The notes under the pieces: generated by a model
The model's input: the letters and a program-made list of their open reading frames with translations, nothing else
Told to the model about the DNA's origin: nothing
The model's database searches: none
Made by a program: the position numbers and the translations under genes
In this document: piece by piece, positions 20,087-27,720 of the stretch
Position numbering within the stretch: the stretch's first letter is position 1
Layout: each line of letters starts with the position of its first letter
Assembly: GCA_001897375.1 (NCBI GenBank)
Contig: MKSU01000013.1
Span: 124,001 to 188,000 of the forward strand
Direction: 5' to 3'
Length of the DNA: 64,000 nt
DNA from: Sphingomonas sp. 67-36
GTDB lineage: Bacteria; Pseudomonadota; Alphaproteobacteria; Sphingomonadales; Sphingomonadaceae

Positions 20087-22393
20087 ATGATCGACACGAT
20101 GAATCTGCGACGCATGGCGGGCCTGCTCGCCGCGACGGCATTGAGCGGCGTCGCCGCACCGGCGCTGGCCCAGAACGGCAACGCCGCGCCCGCCGCCGCA
20201 TCCTCCACGCAGGGAAGCGACGCCGACATCGTCGTCACCGCGCTGAAGCGCGACACCCGGCTTCAGGAAACCCCGATCGCGATCTCCGCCGTGTCGGCGC
20301 AGACGATCGCCAATTCGGGCGTGCAGAACATCGCCGACCTGCACAGCCAGGTGCCGGGCCTCAGCTTCGTCGACGGCGGCCCGTCCAGCCGCCGCGTCGT
20401 GATCCGCGGCATCCAGGCGACCGGCGAGCCGACCGTCGGCGTCTATTACGACGAGACGCCAGTGACCGGCACCGTCGGCGCGAGCAACGACGCGGGCGGC
20501 TCCACTCCCGAGCTGCGCCTGTTCGACGTCGATCGCGTCGAGGCGCTGCGCGGCCCGCAGGGCACGCTCTACGGCTCCGGCTCGATGGGCGGCACGCTGC
20601 GCATCATCTACAAGAAGCCGGAATACCGGCTGGCGGCGGATTTCGACGGCACCATGTCCGCCACCCAGCACGGCGCGCCCAATCAGGAGATGAACGGGAT
20701 GATCAATCTCCCGATCGTCGACCAGAAGATCGCGCTCCGCGTCGTCGGCTTCTTCAAGCGCAACGGCGGCTATATCGACAACACCTGGCTCAACGTGAAG
20801 AACATCAACGCCGAGGAGAGCTACGGCGGGCGTGCGATCCTGCGCATCCAGCCGGTCGAGGCGTGGACGATCGACGCGGCGGTCTATTACAACAATTCCT
20901 CCACCGACACGCCGAGCTGGCTGCTGGAGAGCGGCAAGTACAAGACCGACGCGCGCACCCGCCAGGTCGTGCGCGACGAGGTGAAGCTCTACAGCCTAAC
21001 CAGCACCTATGACTTCGGCCCCGTCACCGCGACGGGCGTCGTCTCGTACATGCAGCGCAGCCTCGTCAGCCAGAGCGACACGTCGCGCTACATCCAGGGC
21101 ACGAACAACCTCGCCACCTATAACCGGCTGTGCGCGACGAGCTGCTCCGACCAGTTCGGCGTGCCGATCACCTCGTTCGCGCAATATCAGGCGTTCGTCG
21201 CGGGCCAGTCGACCAGCTCGCTCTATCCGCAGCAGGACCTCGACGCGCTGACGGCGGAGCTGCGGCTCAGCTCGTCCGGCCACGGGCCGCTCAACTGGAC
21301 GGTCGGCGGCTTCTATTCGAAGCGCACCACCGACGTCGCCAACCCGCAGCTCAACGTCAATCCGGGCAGCGGCTATGTCATCCCGAGCCAGATCGACACG
21401 ATCCGCTTCATCCATGACGAGCTGAAGCAGGTCGCCGCGTTCGGCGAGCTTTCGCTGGACATCACCTCGCGGCTGAACGTCACCGGCGGCATCCGTTACT
21501 TCAAGTACGACAAGGACGTGGTGGGCCATACCGACGTGCCCTCGATCCTCGTCGGCGCGCGGATCACCCCGCCGACCGCGCTGTCGTCGTCGGAGGACGG
21601 GACGGTCGTCAAGGCGAACGTGTCGTACAAGATCACGCCGGACATCATGTTCTATGCCGAGGCGGCGCAGGGCTTCCGCCCCGGCGGCGTCAACCAGGTG
21701 CTCGGCCTCGACACCGCGCTGACGCCGTACCGTTCGGACTCGCTGTGGAACTATGAGGCGGGCTTCAAGACCGCCTGGCTGGGCCGCACGCTGATCCTCA
21801 ACCTCGACGCCTTCCGCATCGACTGGTCGAACATACAGATCACGCAGCGCACGCCGAACGGGGCCTTCTCCTATATCGGCAACGCCTCGGCCGCGCGGGT
21901 GCAGGGCATCGAGTTCGAGGGGTCGCTCCAGCCAGTCCACGGCCTCAACCTCAACGCCAACGCCACCTACATGACCGCCAAGCTGACCGAGGACGTGCTG
22001 CCGGCGAACCTCGCCACCGCCAGCTCGGGGCTGAAGGGCAATCGCATCCCCTATGTGCCGAAGTTCACGATGGGGGGCAGCGCGCAATATACCTGGCCGC
22101 TGACCGACAGCTTCGACGGCGTGATCCGTGCCGACTACAGCCACTCCGGCGGCTATTATTCGGATTTCCGGCCGACCTATGTCTATACCCGCTACATCGA
22201 CGGCTATGACCTGGTGAACGCGCGCGTCGGCATCGAGCGGTCGGGCGACTGGGGCGCCTATATCTTCGTCAACAACCTGTTCGATTCGGTGGCGATCACC
22301 CGCGCCTCGTCGAGCGCGATCGGCGTCGGGCTGACCAGCGTCACCTCGGCGCGGCCGCGCACGATCGGCCTCAACCTGCGCAAGTCGTTCTGA
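20087..22393 (+). CDS. TonB-dependent receptor (768 aa)
   Basis: The signal peptide MNLRRMAGLLAATALSG ends APALAQ. The TonB-box-like DADIVVTALKRDTRLQETPI is followed by the plug (IADLHSQVPGLSFVDG, RRVVIRGIQATGEPTVGVYY, RVEALRGPQGTLYGSGSMGG, LRIIYKKP) and the barrel, ending TIGLNLRKSF. The LRGPQGTLYG plug form is the common sphingomonad receptor group for varied organic ligands. The ATG at 20087 has GAGAGGGGGG upstream. It faces away from the M14 peptidase, consistent with uptake of peptides or peptide-linked nutrients, which is inference. A hairpin follows the stop. Confidence 0.9.
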   Translation: MIDTMNLRRMAGLLAATALSGVAAPALAQNGNAAPAAASSTQGSDADIVVTALKRDTRLQETPIAISAVSAQTIANSGVQNIADLHSQVPGLSFVDGGPSSRRVVIRGIQATGEPTVGVYYDETPVTGTVGASNDAGGSTPELRLFDVDRVEALRGPQGTLYGSGSMGGTLRIIYKKPEYRLAADFDGTMSATQHGAPNQEMNGMINLPIVDQKIALRVVGFFKRNGGYIDNTWLNVKNINAEESYGGRAILRIQPVEAWTIDAAVYYNNSSTDTPSWLLESGKYKTDARTRQVVRDEVKLYSLTSTYDFGPVTATGVVSYMQRSLVSQSDTSRYIQGTNNLATYNRLCATSCSDQFGVPITSFAQYQAFVAGQSTSSLYPQQDLDALTAELRLSSSGHGPLNWTVGGFYSKRTTDVANPQLNVNPGSGYVIPSQIDTIRFIHDELKQVAAFGELSLDITSRLNVTGGIRYFKYDKDVVGHTDVPSILVGARITPPTALSSSEDGTVVKANVSYKITPDIMFYAEAAQGFRPGGVNQVLGLDTALTPYRSDSLWNYEAGFKTAWLGRTLILNLDAFRIDWSNIQITQRTPNGAFSYIGNASAARVQGIEFEGSLQPVHGLNLNANATYMTAKLTEDVLPANLATASSGLKGNRIPYVPKFTMGGSAQYTWPLTDSFDGVIRADYSHSGGYYSDFRPTYVYTRYIDGYDLVNARVGIERSGDWGAYIFVNNLFDSVAITRASSSAIGVGLTSVTSARPRTIGLNLRKSF

Positions 22394-22402
22394 CGACAAG
22401 AC

Positions 22403-22433
22403 GCCGTCGCCGCCCGACGCAGGCGGCGACGGC
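22403..22433 (+). terminator. Hairpin after the TonB receptor
   Basis: The 12-bp stem GCCGTCGCCGCC (22403-22414) / GGCGGCGACGGC (22422-22433) has a 7-base loop and begins 9 bases after the stop codon. No T-run follows, so termination is likely but not certain. Confidence 0.55.
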
Positions 22434-22579
22434 ATCCCTCCCCCCGGGGATCTTCGGCTGGAGCGGTTGTCGATCCGATTGCATCGGATCACCGCTCTAT
22501 TTTCTTTGTTTGCCGCGATTTCCGAGCCGACAGGTGATTGGCTGCGCTGAACTGCGTTTCCACCTGCCTCGAAATCGCT

Positions 22580-23188
22580 CTAGCCCGCCCGCGCGCGCCA
22601 GAATTCGACGTGGAAGCGGACGCCGGGGACCGGCTCGACATGATGGAGGATCGTCGGCTCGACGATGCCCGGCAGCGTGTCCGGGGTCAGGATCGTCTCG
22701 AACGGCGCGCGGCGCGGATCGGTGACGCGATAGCGCAACATGCCGGCGGTGACGCGGATCAGGCCCCAGGTGCCGGCCTTGGTATTATGGTCGGCGAGCA
22801 AGGCGGCAGGCACCGTCCGGTCGGTGAAATCGTCGGTGCGCCTGTATGATTCCAGCCCCTCGGGCAGCGCGGTGGGATTGGACGGCGGCGCCTTGACGCG
22901 CGTCGCGTCGGAGACGTTCTGGTCGTAGCCGCTCTTGTCGCTGAAGAACGCCGCCGCGAACAGCCCGCAGCCGAGCATGACCGAGATCAGCACCCCCAGC
23001 GTCGTCGCGACGACCATCGTGACGGTGAGCGGCCCGGAGAGCGACAGATACCACAAGGCCCCCGCCGCCATCAGCACCGCCGCGAGGGCGATGATCTTCA
23101 TCGCGCGGCGGAACTCCACCTGCGCCTGCTCCTGAGCCCGCGCCCGTGCGCGGGGGTCCGTGGAGGCGCTCGCCGATCCGGTCTGCAT
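22580..23188 (-). CDS. Membrane-anchored DUF1971 (TehB/YeaR-like) fusion protein
   Basis: This 202-residue protein has two parts. Residues 1-30 are charged (RARARAQEQAQVEFRRAMK). Two membrane segments follow at about 31-50 and 55-80 (IIALAAVLMAAGALWYLSL; VVATTLGVLISVMLGCGLF). The C-terminal domain from about 105 (LPEGLESYRRTDDFTDRTVP ... ILHHVEPVPGVRFHVEFWR) is the cupin-like DUF1971 domain of E. coli YeaR and of the TehB C-terminus. Those are usually free cytoplasmic domains, so the membrane anchor is unusual. AAGGAG precedes the ATG. It is 20 bases downstream of the truncated haemoglobin gene, suggesting a role in nitrosative stress. Confidence 0.75.
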   Translation of the reverse strand: MQTGSASASTDPRARARAQEQAQVEFRRAMKIIALAAVLMAAGALWYLSLSGPLTVTMVVATTLGVLISVMLGCGLFAAAFFSDKSGYDQNVSDATRVKAPPSNPTALPEGLESYRRTDDFTDRTVPAALLADHNTKAGTWGLIRVTAGMLRYRVTDPRRAPFETILTPDTLPGIVEPTILHHVEPVPGVRFHVEFWRARAG

Positions 23189-23208
23189 CGCTTGCTCCTT
23201 TTGCCCGG

Positions 23209-23613
23209 TCAGGCGGCGGCGCGGCCCGGCCGCGAGGACGGATCGAGGCGGAAGAACATCCCGAGCTGAAGGCTCTCGGAGATGCGCGCGGCCTTCGCCT
23301 GCAGCGCGGCGGCGGCGGCGGGCGGCATCACCTCGTCGGTCGTCGCCTTCCACAGCGCGAGCCAGCGGTCGAACAACTCCGGCGTGATCCGCCTGATGTG
23401 CTTGATATGCGCCATCATCGGATTGCCCTTGTAGCGCCCGCTGGTCAGCATCACCGACGACCAGAAGGCGACCAGCTTGTCGAGATGTTCCGGCCAGTCG
23501 GCGATCGCGTCGTTGAACACCGGGCCAAGCTCGTCATCCTCGCGGACGCGCGCGTAGAACAGCGGGATCAGGCGCTCCAGCGCGGCTTCCTCGATCTGGA
23601 CGGGATGCTCCAC
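23209..23613 (-). CDS. Group III truncated haemoglobin
   Basis: This haem protein of 134 residues has the group III pattern: LIPLFYARVREDDELGPVF at the B/C region, WPEHLDKLVAFWSSVML with the conserved Trp, then SGRYKGNPMMAHIKH carrying the proximal His (H69 or H72) and FDRWLALW. Group III truncated globins bind O2 and NO and are linked to NO protection, as with Campylobacter Ctb. I prefer the GTG at 23613, which has TTGGAG upstream; an in-frame TTG at 23625 lacks a ribosome-binding site. It is divergent from the NsrR-like gene. Confidence 0.85.
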   Translation of the reverse strand: MEHPVQIEEAALERLIPLFYARVREDDELGPVFNDAIADWPEHLDKLVAFWSSVMLTSGRYKGNPMMAHIKHIRRITPELFDRWLALWKATTDEVMPPAAAAALQAKAARISESLQLGMFFRLDPSSRPGRAAA

Positions 23614-23627
23614 GATTCGCTCCAATC

Positions 23628-23644
23628 ATGTATTCGATATACAT
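23628..23644. promoter_or_regulatory. Candidate NsrR-type operator
   Basis: A perfect inverted repeat ATGTAT-TCGAT-ATACAT lies 14 bases upstream of the haemoglobin start. It resembles the ATG(C/T)AT half-sites reported for NsrR. Its position would let the divergent Rrf2 regulator repress the haemoglobin and DUF1971 genes. Confidence 0.5.
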
Positions 23645-23677
23645 CTATTGCAGCGATCCGAAAAAAGATGCAATAGA
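23644..23677. promoter_or_regulatory. Symmetric inverted repeat between the divergent genes
   Basis: The 9-bp arms TCTATTGCA (23644-23652) and TGCAATAGA (23669-23677) are perfect, 16 bases apart. Both are flanked outward by AT-rich ATATAC/ATATAT sequence, so the region between the two genes is nearly symmetric. This could be a second regulator site or a pair of facing promoters. Confidence 0.45.
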
Positions 23678-23716
23678 AATATATGTTATCTGCGACCAAG
23701 TGAGGCGGAGCCACCG

Positions 23717-24163
23717 ATGCGCCTGACGCGCTATACCGATTATGCGATGCGCGTGCTGCTCTACCTCGGCGCGCGGCCGGATCGGCTATGCTCGATCGCG
23801 GAGGTGTCGCGCGCCTATGGCGTCTCGCAGAACCATCTGATGAAGGTGGTGAACGATCTCGCCAACGCGGGCTATATCGCCAGCGTGCGCGGACGGGGCG
23901 GCGGCATCCGGCTGGGCCGCAAGCCGGAGGAGATCAACGTCGGCGCGCTCGTCCGCCATACCGAGGACGGGTTCGAACTGGTCGATTGCGGCGATTGCCT
24001 GATCTCCCCGGCATGCGGGCTGACGGTCGCGCTGGCGGAGGCGCTCGCCGCGTTCATGACGGTGCTCGACGGCTATACGCTCAAGGACCTGCTCACCGCG
24101 CGCGCCGATATCGGCGAACTGTTCGCCGCGCGGGAGCGCGCGCTGGCGGCCTGCCCCGGCTGA
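23717..24163 (+). CDS. Rrf2-family regulator, NsrR-like
   Basis: This 148-residue winged-helix regulator starts MRLTRYTDYAMRVLLYLG, the Rrf2 signature. The recognition region is YGVSQNHLMKVVNDLANAG and the wing SVRGRGGGIRLG. Three cysteines at 91, 94 and 100 (VDCGDCLISPACGL) are positioned to hold an iron-sulfur cluster, as in NsrR and IscR. The first spacing (two residues) is shorter than the usual NsrR spacing. NsrR releases DNA on NO damage to its cluster, which fits the adjacent haemoglobin and DUF1971 genes. GGCGGAG precedes the ATG. Confidence 0.85.
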   Translation: MRLTRYTDYAMRVLLYLGARPDRLCSIAEVSRAYGVSQNHLMKVVNDLANAGYIASVRGRGGGIRLGRKPEEINVGALVRHTEDGFELVDCGDCLISPACGLTVALAEALAAFMTVLDGYTLKDLLTARADIGELFAARERALAACPG

Positions 24164-24173
24164 ACCTCCGCCG

Positions 24174-26420
24174 TTATTTCCCCTCCACCGTCGCGCGCGC
24201 CTGATCGAGCCGCGCGGCATAGTCGCGCAGCACCTTGGCGGTGCGGCCGACGAATTCGCGGGCATCGCCGAAGCGGCGCTCCTCGATCGCCTCGCGTACG
24301 CCGGGCAGCGTCTTGGCGCCATAACCGGTGAAGCGGCCGGGAGCGTAGATCAGGTGCTTGTACCACGGCCGCTCCGGCAGGCCGCGATCGTCGAGCAGCA
24401 ACTGGTCGATGTCGCGAAGCTGCACCGAGAGCCGGTCGCGCTGCGCCTGCGACAGCGCCGCGCCGCGCGCCGCGAGCGCGCCGTCGAACGCGGCGGCCGA
24501 TTGCCTGAGCGTCTTCACCGCGCCGTCGAGCGCCGCGAAATCGAACTCGGGCGTCATTGCCTCCGGCGCGGGCGCGCCGACCGGCTTGAGCGGGTCGCTG
24601 GCGAGGCGGAACGCGCCGTCGGCGGTCAGCCTGTCGCGCTTCGCATCCTCGGCGCGGCGATCGGCGGCGAGCTTCTTCACCTCGCCCAGATAGGCCGCGA
24701 CCGTATCGGCGAAGTCGCCGTAGCGCTGCACCGGCAGATCGGCGTCGGCGAGCCGCAGCACCAGCCGCCCGACCACCTTCGACAGCGCCGCGCCATATTT
24801 CAGGCCCGGATCGTCGAAGGTCGTCACATGGTGGAAGCTGTCGTAGATCGAATGATAGACGCCGTCGGACTCATCCTCGCCGCCGAAGCCGATGTTGAGC
24901 GCGGGCAGGCCGAGATGCTGGATATAGGCGGAATAGTCCGATCCCGATCCCAGCGCGCCGAGCGGCAGGTCGCCGCCCTTCTCCGCCGCCGCCAGCGCGG
25001 TCTCGTTGACATGCCCGGTACGATCGAACGCATCGGCGAGAACGCCCGCACGGGCGCGCGCCGCGACGCTCGCGCCCGTCTCGGGATCGGTCACGTCGGC
25101 GGCGACCGCATTGACGAGATGCTGGAACGGATGGCTGCCCTGCGCATGGAGCATCCCGCGCCCGTTGCCGTCGGTGTTGATATAGATCGCGCCCTTCTGC
25201 TTCAGCTCGTCGGCATGTTGCTCGGCCCATTCGGTCGAGCCGAGCAGCATCGGCTCCTCCGCGTCCCAGCTCGTATAGACGATCGTCCGCGCCGGCCGCC
25301 AGCCGGAGCGGTACAATTCGCCCAGCGCCTTCGCCTCCGAGAGCATCGCGACGTTGCCCGAGAGCGGATCGGCCGCGCCGAACACCCATCCGTCATGATG
25401 GTTGCCGCGGATCACCCATTGATCGGGGTAGCGCGCGCCTTTCAGCATCGCGATCACGTCATAGGCCGGAGTCAGCTTCCAGTTCGACTTCACCGCGAGA
25501 TGGACCGAGACGCCGCCGTTGCCGCCCATGTGATAGGTAACGGGCAGCGCGCCGCGCCACGGCGCCGGCGCGACCGGGCCGCCGAGCCGCGCGAGCAGCT
25601 TGCCCGCGTCGCCATAGGACATCGGCAGCACCGGGATCTTGAGCAGCGTCGGCGCTTCCTCGCGCGTCAGCCGCTTGGCGTTGAGCGTCGCGCCGATGCC
25701 GGGAGTCAGCGGGTCGCCGGGATAGAGCGGCATGTCCGCCACCGAACCGCGCTGGACGCTGCCTGCCGGGCGCGCCCCGCCGACCGGATAGGCGTCGCTC
25801 TGCGCATAGCCGTCATCGGCCGGATCGGAATAGATGATGCAGCCGATCGCGCCGTGATCCTGCGCCAGCTTGGGCTTCAGCCCGCGCCAGCCGGTGCCGT
25901 AGCGCGCGATGACGATCTTGCCCTTCACGTCGATGCCGCGCCGGGCGAGGTCCTTGTAATCCTCCGGCATCCCGTAATTGACATAAACGAGATCGCCGGT
26001 GACGTCGCCGTCGCCCTGGAAGGCGACATAGGGCGGCAGCGCATCGGCCGTCCTGGACGAGGTATCGTCGCCGGGGATCGGCGGCTCCTGCCCGCCCAGC
26101 ACGATCTTCTCGGGCGCGACCATCTCCACGGTGGTGGAGATCGGCGTGGGATAGAGGACGTGGAACGTCTCGATATGCGCGTCCCAGCCCCATTGCCTGA
26201 ACCTGGCGAGGATCGCCTCGGCATTGGCCTTGTCGTGCGGCGAGCCGACATGGTTCGGCGCGGACGACATGTCCTTCAGCCACGCGAGCTGGTCGGCCGA
26301 GCTGATATGCTGGTCGAACCGCGCCTCGATCGCCTTGCGGTCGGTGGGCGCGGTCTGCGCCACGCCGGCCGCCGCCATCGCCGCCAGCGCGGCCCCCGCC
26401 AGAATCCCTGCTGCGCGCAT
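24174..26420 (-). CDS. M28B metallopeptidase, glutamate carboxypeptidase II-like
   Basis: This 748-residue secreted protein has a signal peptide ending GVAQTAP. It has the three domains of the glutamate carboxypeptidase II/transferrin-receptor group: a protease fold split by a PA-like insertion (about 110-290, with VKGKIVIARYG) and a helical C-terminal dimerisation domain. The two-zinc site is complete: NHHDGW with the following ADPLSGN, WDAEEPMLLGS (catalytic and ligand Glu), INTDGNG, and the His of VYHSIYDSFHH. It probably removes residues from peptides in the periplasm. It converges on the Rrf2 gene, 10 bases away. Confidence 0.9.
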   Translation of the reverse strand: MRAAGILAGAALAAMAAAGVAQTAPTDRKAIEARFDQHISSADQLAWLKDMSSAPNHVGSPHDKANAEAILARFRQWGWDAHIETFHVLYPTPISTTVEMVAPEKIVLGGQEPPIPGDDTSSRTADALPPYVAFQGDGDVTGDLVYVNYGMPEDYKDLARRGIDVKGKIVIARYGTGWRGLKPKLAQDHGAIGCIIYSDPADDGYAQSDAYPVGGARPAGSVQRGSVADMPLYPGDPLTPGIGATLNAKRLTREEAPTLLKIPVLPMSYGDAGKLLARLGGPVAPAPWRGALPVTYHMGGNGGVSVHLAVKSNWKLTPAYDVIAMLKGARYPDQWVIRGNHHDGWVFGAADPLSGNVAMLSEAKALGELYRSGWRPARTIVYTSWDAEEPMLLGSTEWAEQHADELKQKGAIYINTDGNGRGMLHAQGSHPFQHLVNAVAADVTDPETGASVAARARAGVLADAFDRTGHVNETALAAAEKGGDLPLGALGSGSDYSAYIQHLGLPALNIGFGGEDESDGVYHSIYDSFHHVTTFDDPGLKYGAALSKVVGRLVLRLADADLPVQRYGDFADTVAAYLGEVKKLAADRRAEDAKRDRLTADGAFRLASDPLKPVGAPAPEAMTPEFDFAALDGAVKTLRQSAAAFDGALAARGAALSQAQRDRLSVQLRDIDQLLLDDRGLPERPWYKHLIYAPGRFTGYGAKTLPGVREAIEERRFGDAREFVGRTAKVLRDYAARLDQARATVEGK

Positions 26421-26488
26421 CCCGTCCCCCGTCTGATCGTTTCCGTTCCGTGCAACATGAAACGGTTGGCGGCATCAACGCAAGCGGC

Positions 26489-27145
26489 TCAATCGGCGCG
26501 GCGCGCCAGCCCCGCCCGTTCCATCCGCCAGACGAGCTGGTCGAAGCGATCCTGCCCGAAGAACGGCTCGCCGCCGAACGCCATCAGCGGCACGCCATAA
26601 TGGCCGGCGGCGCGCTGGTCCGCCTCATTGGCCTCGATCGCGGCGGCGAGCCGGTCGCCCTCCGCTTCCACCACGCGGTCCATCTCGGCGAGGTCCAGCC
26701 CGACCTCGGCGGCGGCGCGGGCGAGGTGGTCGCCCTCGTGCCAGTTATCGGTCGCGCCGCTCCAGATCAGGCGGCTCACCGCGTCGATGAACGGCAGGCC
26801 GCGCCCGCGCTCGGCGGCGAGCTGGCCCAGCCGGCTGAGCCGGTGGATATAGGGCTGCTCCCTGGGATAGGTGCGCGTCGCGAAGTCCATCACCACCGGA
26901 TCGGGGCGCGGCCAGCGATAGGGCAGGCCGAGATATTCCGCCGTCCGCACCGTGTCGCGCATCAGGTAGCTGACCCACAATGGATCGCTGTTCGAGAAGA
27001 ACTCCGGCTGGCGCACCGCGATCGGGCGGACGATGCGAACGTTGCACCGCACGTCGAAATCGCGCTCCAGCGCCACCAGCCGCGGCGTCACCAGATAGGA
27101 ATAGGGCGAACGGAACGACCAGAAGCAATCGAACGTCAGCGTCAT
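26489..27145 (-). CDS. DsbA-fold protein, 2-hydroxychromene-2-carboxylate isomerase-like
   Basis: This 218-residue thioredoxin-fold protein starts MTLTFDCFWSFRSPYSYL. The active-site position carries Ser (SFRSPYSY) rather than the CxxC of disulfide oxidoreductases, as in the kappa-class GST and 2-hydroxychromene-2-carboxylate isomerase group, which use glutathione. The C-terminal YGVPLMAFGGEPFFGQDRFD is the conserved cis-Pro and helix region. It is last in the sulfatase operon, its ATG overlapping the TetR stop (ATGA). It may transform an aromatic freed by the sulfatase, which is inference. Confidence 0.8.
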   Translation of the reverse strand: MTLTFDCFWSFRSPYSYLVTPRLVALERDFDVRCNVRIVRPIAVRQPEFFSNSDPLWVSYLMRDTVRTAEYLGLPYRWPRPDPVVMDFATRTYPREQPYIHRLSRLGQLAAERGRGLPFIDAVSRLIWSGATDNWHEGDHLARAAAEVGLDLAEMDRVVEAEGDRLAAAIEANEADQRAAGHYGVPLMAFGGEPFFGQDRFDQLVWRMERAGLARRAD

Positions 27146-27720
27146 TTCTTGTCCTCCTGCGGCAACAGCCGCGCGATCGCGCCCGACACCACCGCGCGGG
27201 CGTTTTCGGGCGGCAAGGTCTGGTCGAGCCGCAACCGCTGCCACGTCTCGAAGCTCAGCAGCAGGTCGATCGCCTCCAGCAGAACCGCATCTCCGGCGAT
27301 CGCCGGCGGCAGCAGGCCGACCAGCCGCTCGCGCATCGTCGCCAGTATCCCGGCATGATTCTGCTGGATCGTCGCGGAGGCGTGGCGATGCGCGTCGGCG
27401 GCGCGCTTGTACGGCATCAGCCGCTCATAGGTTTCGAGCCGGCGCGCCAGCATCTCGTCGAGCTGGCCGCGCCAGTCCGCCGCGACGAACGGATCGAGCC
27501 AGTCCTGATATTCACGCGCCAGCCGCTCGGCCATGCCGGCGTAGATCGCCTCCATGTCCGCGAACTGGCGGAAGACGGTGCGCAGGCCGACACCGGCGCG
27601 CGCGGCGATCTGCTCGGCGGCGGGCGCGGGATCGCCCTCCCCGACCAGCGCGACCATCGCCTCGACGATCTTGCGCCGGCTCGCTTCCGATCGCTTTCGC
27701 CTGCCGTCTTCCGCCGCCAT
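27142..27720 (-). CDS. TetR-family regulator of the sulfatase operon
   Basis: This 192-residue protein has an N-terminal helix-turn-helix (about 12-60: SRRKIVEAMVALVGEG, then AAEQIAARAGVGLRTVFRQF) and a helical ligand-binding C-terminal domain. It lies inside the operon, overlapping the sulfatase stop and the isomerase start by 4 bases each. It probably controls this operon, perhaps through the palindrome at 29815-29829. The ligand may be an aromatic compound linked to the sulfatase substrate. Confidence 0.85.
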   Translation of the reverse strand: MAAEDGRRKRSEASRRKIVEAMVALVGEGDPAPAAEQIAARAGVGLRTVFRQFADMEAIYAGMAERLAREYQDWLDPFVAADWRGQLDEMLARRLETYERLMPYKRAADAHRHASATIQQNHAGILATMRERLVGLLPPAIAGDAVLLEAIDLLLSFETWQRLRLDQTLPPENARAVVSGAIARLLPQEDKK

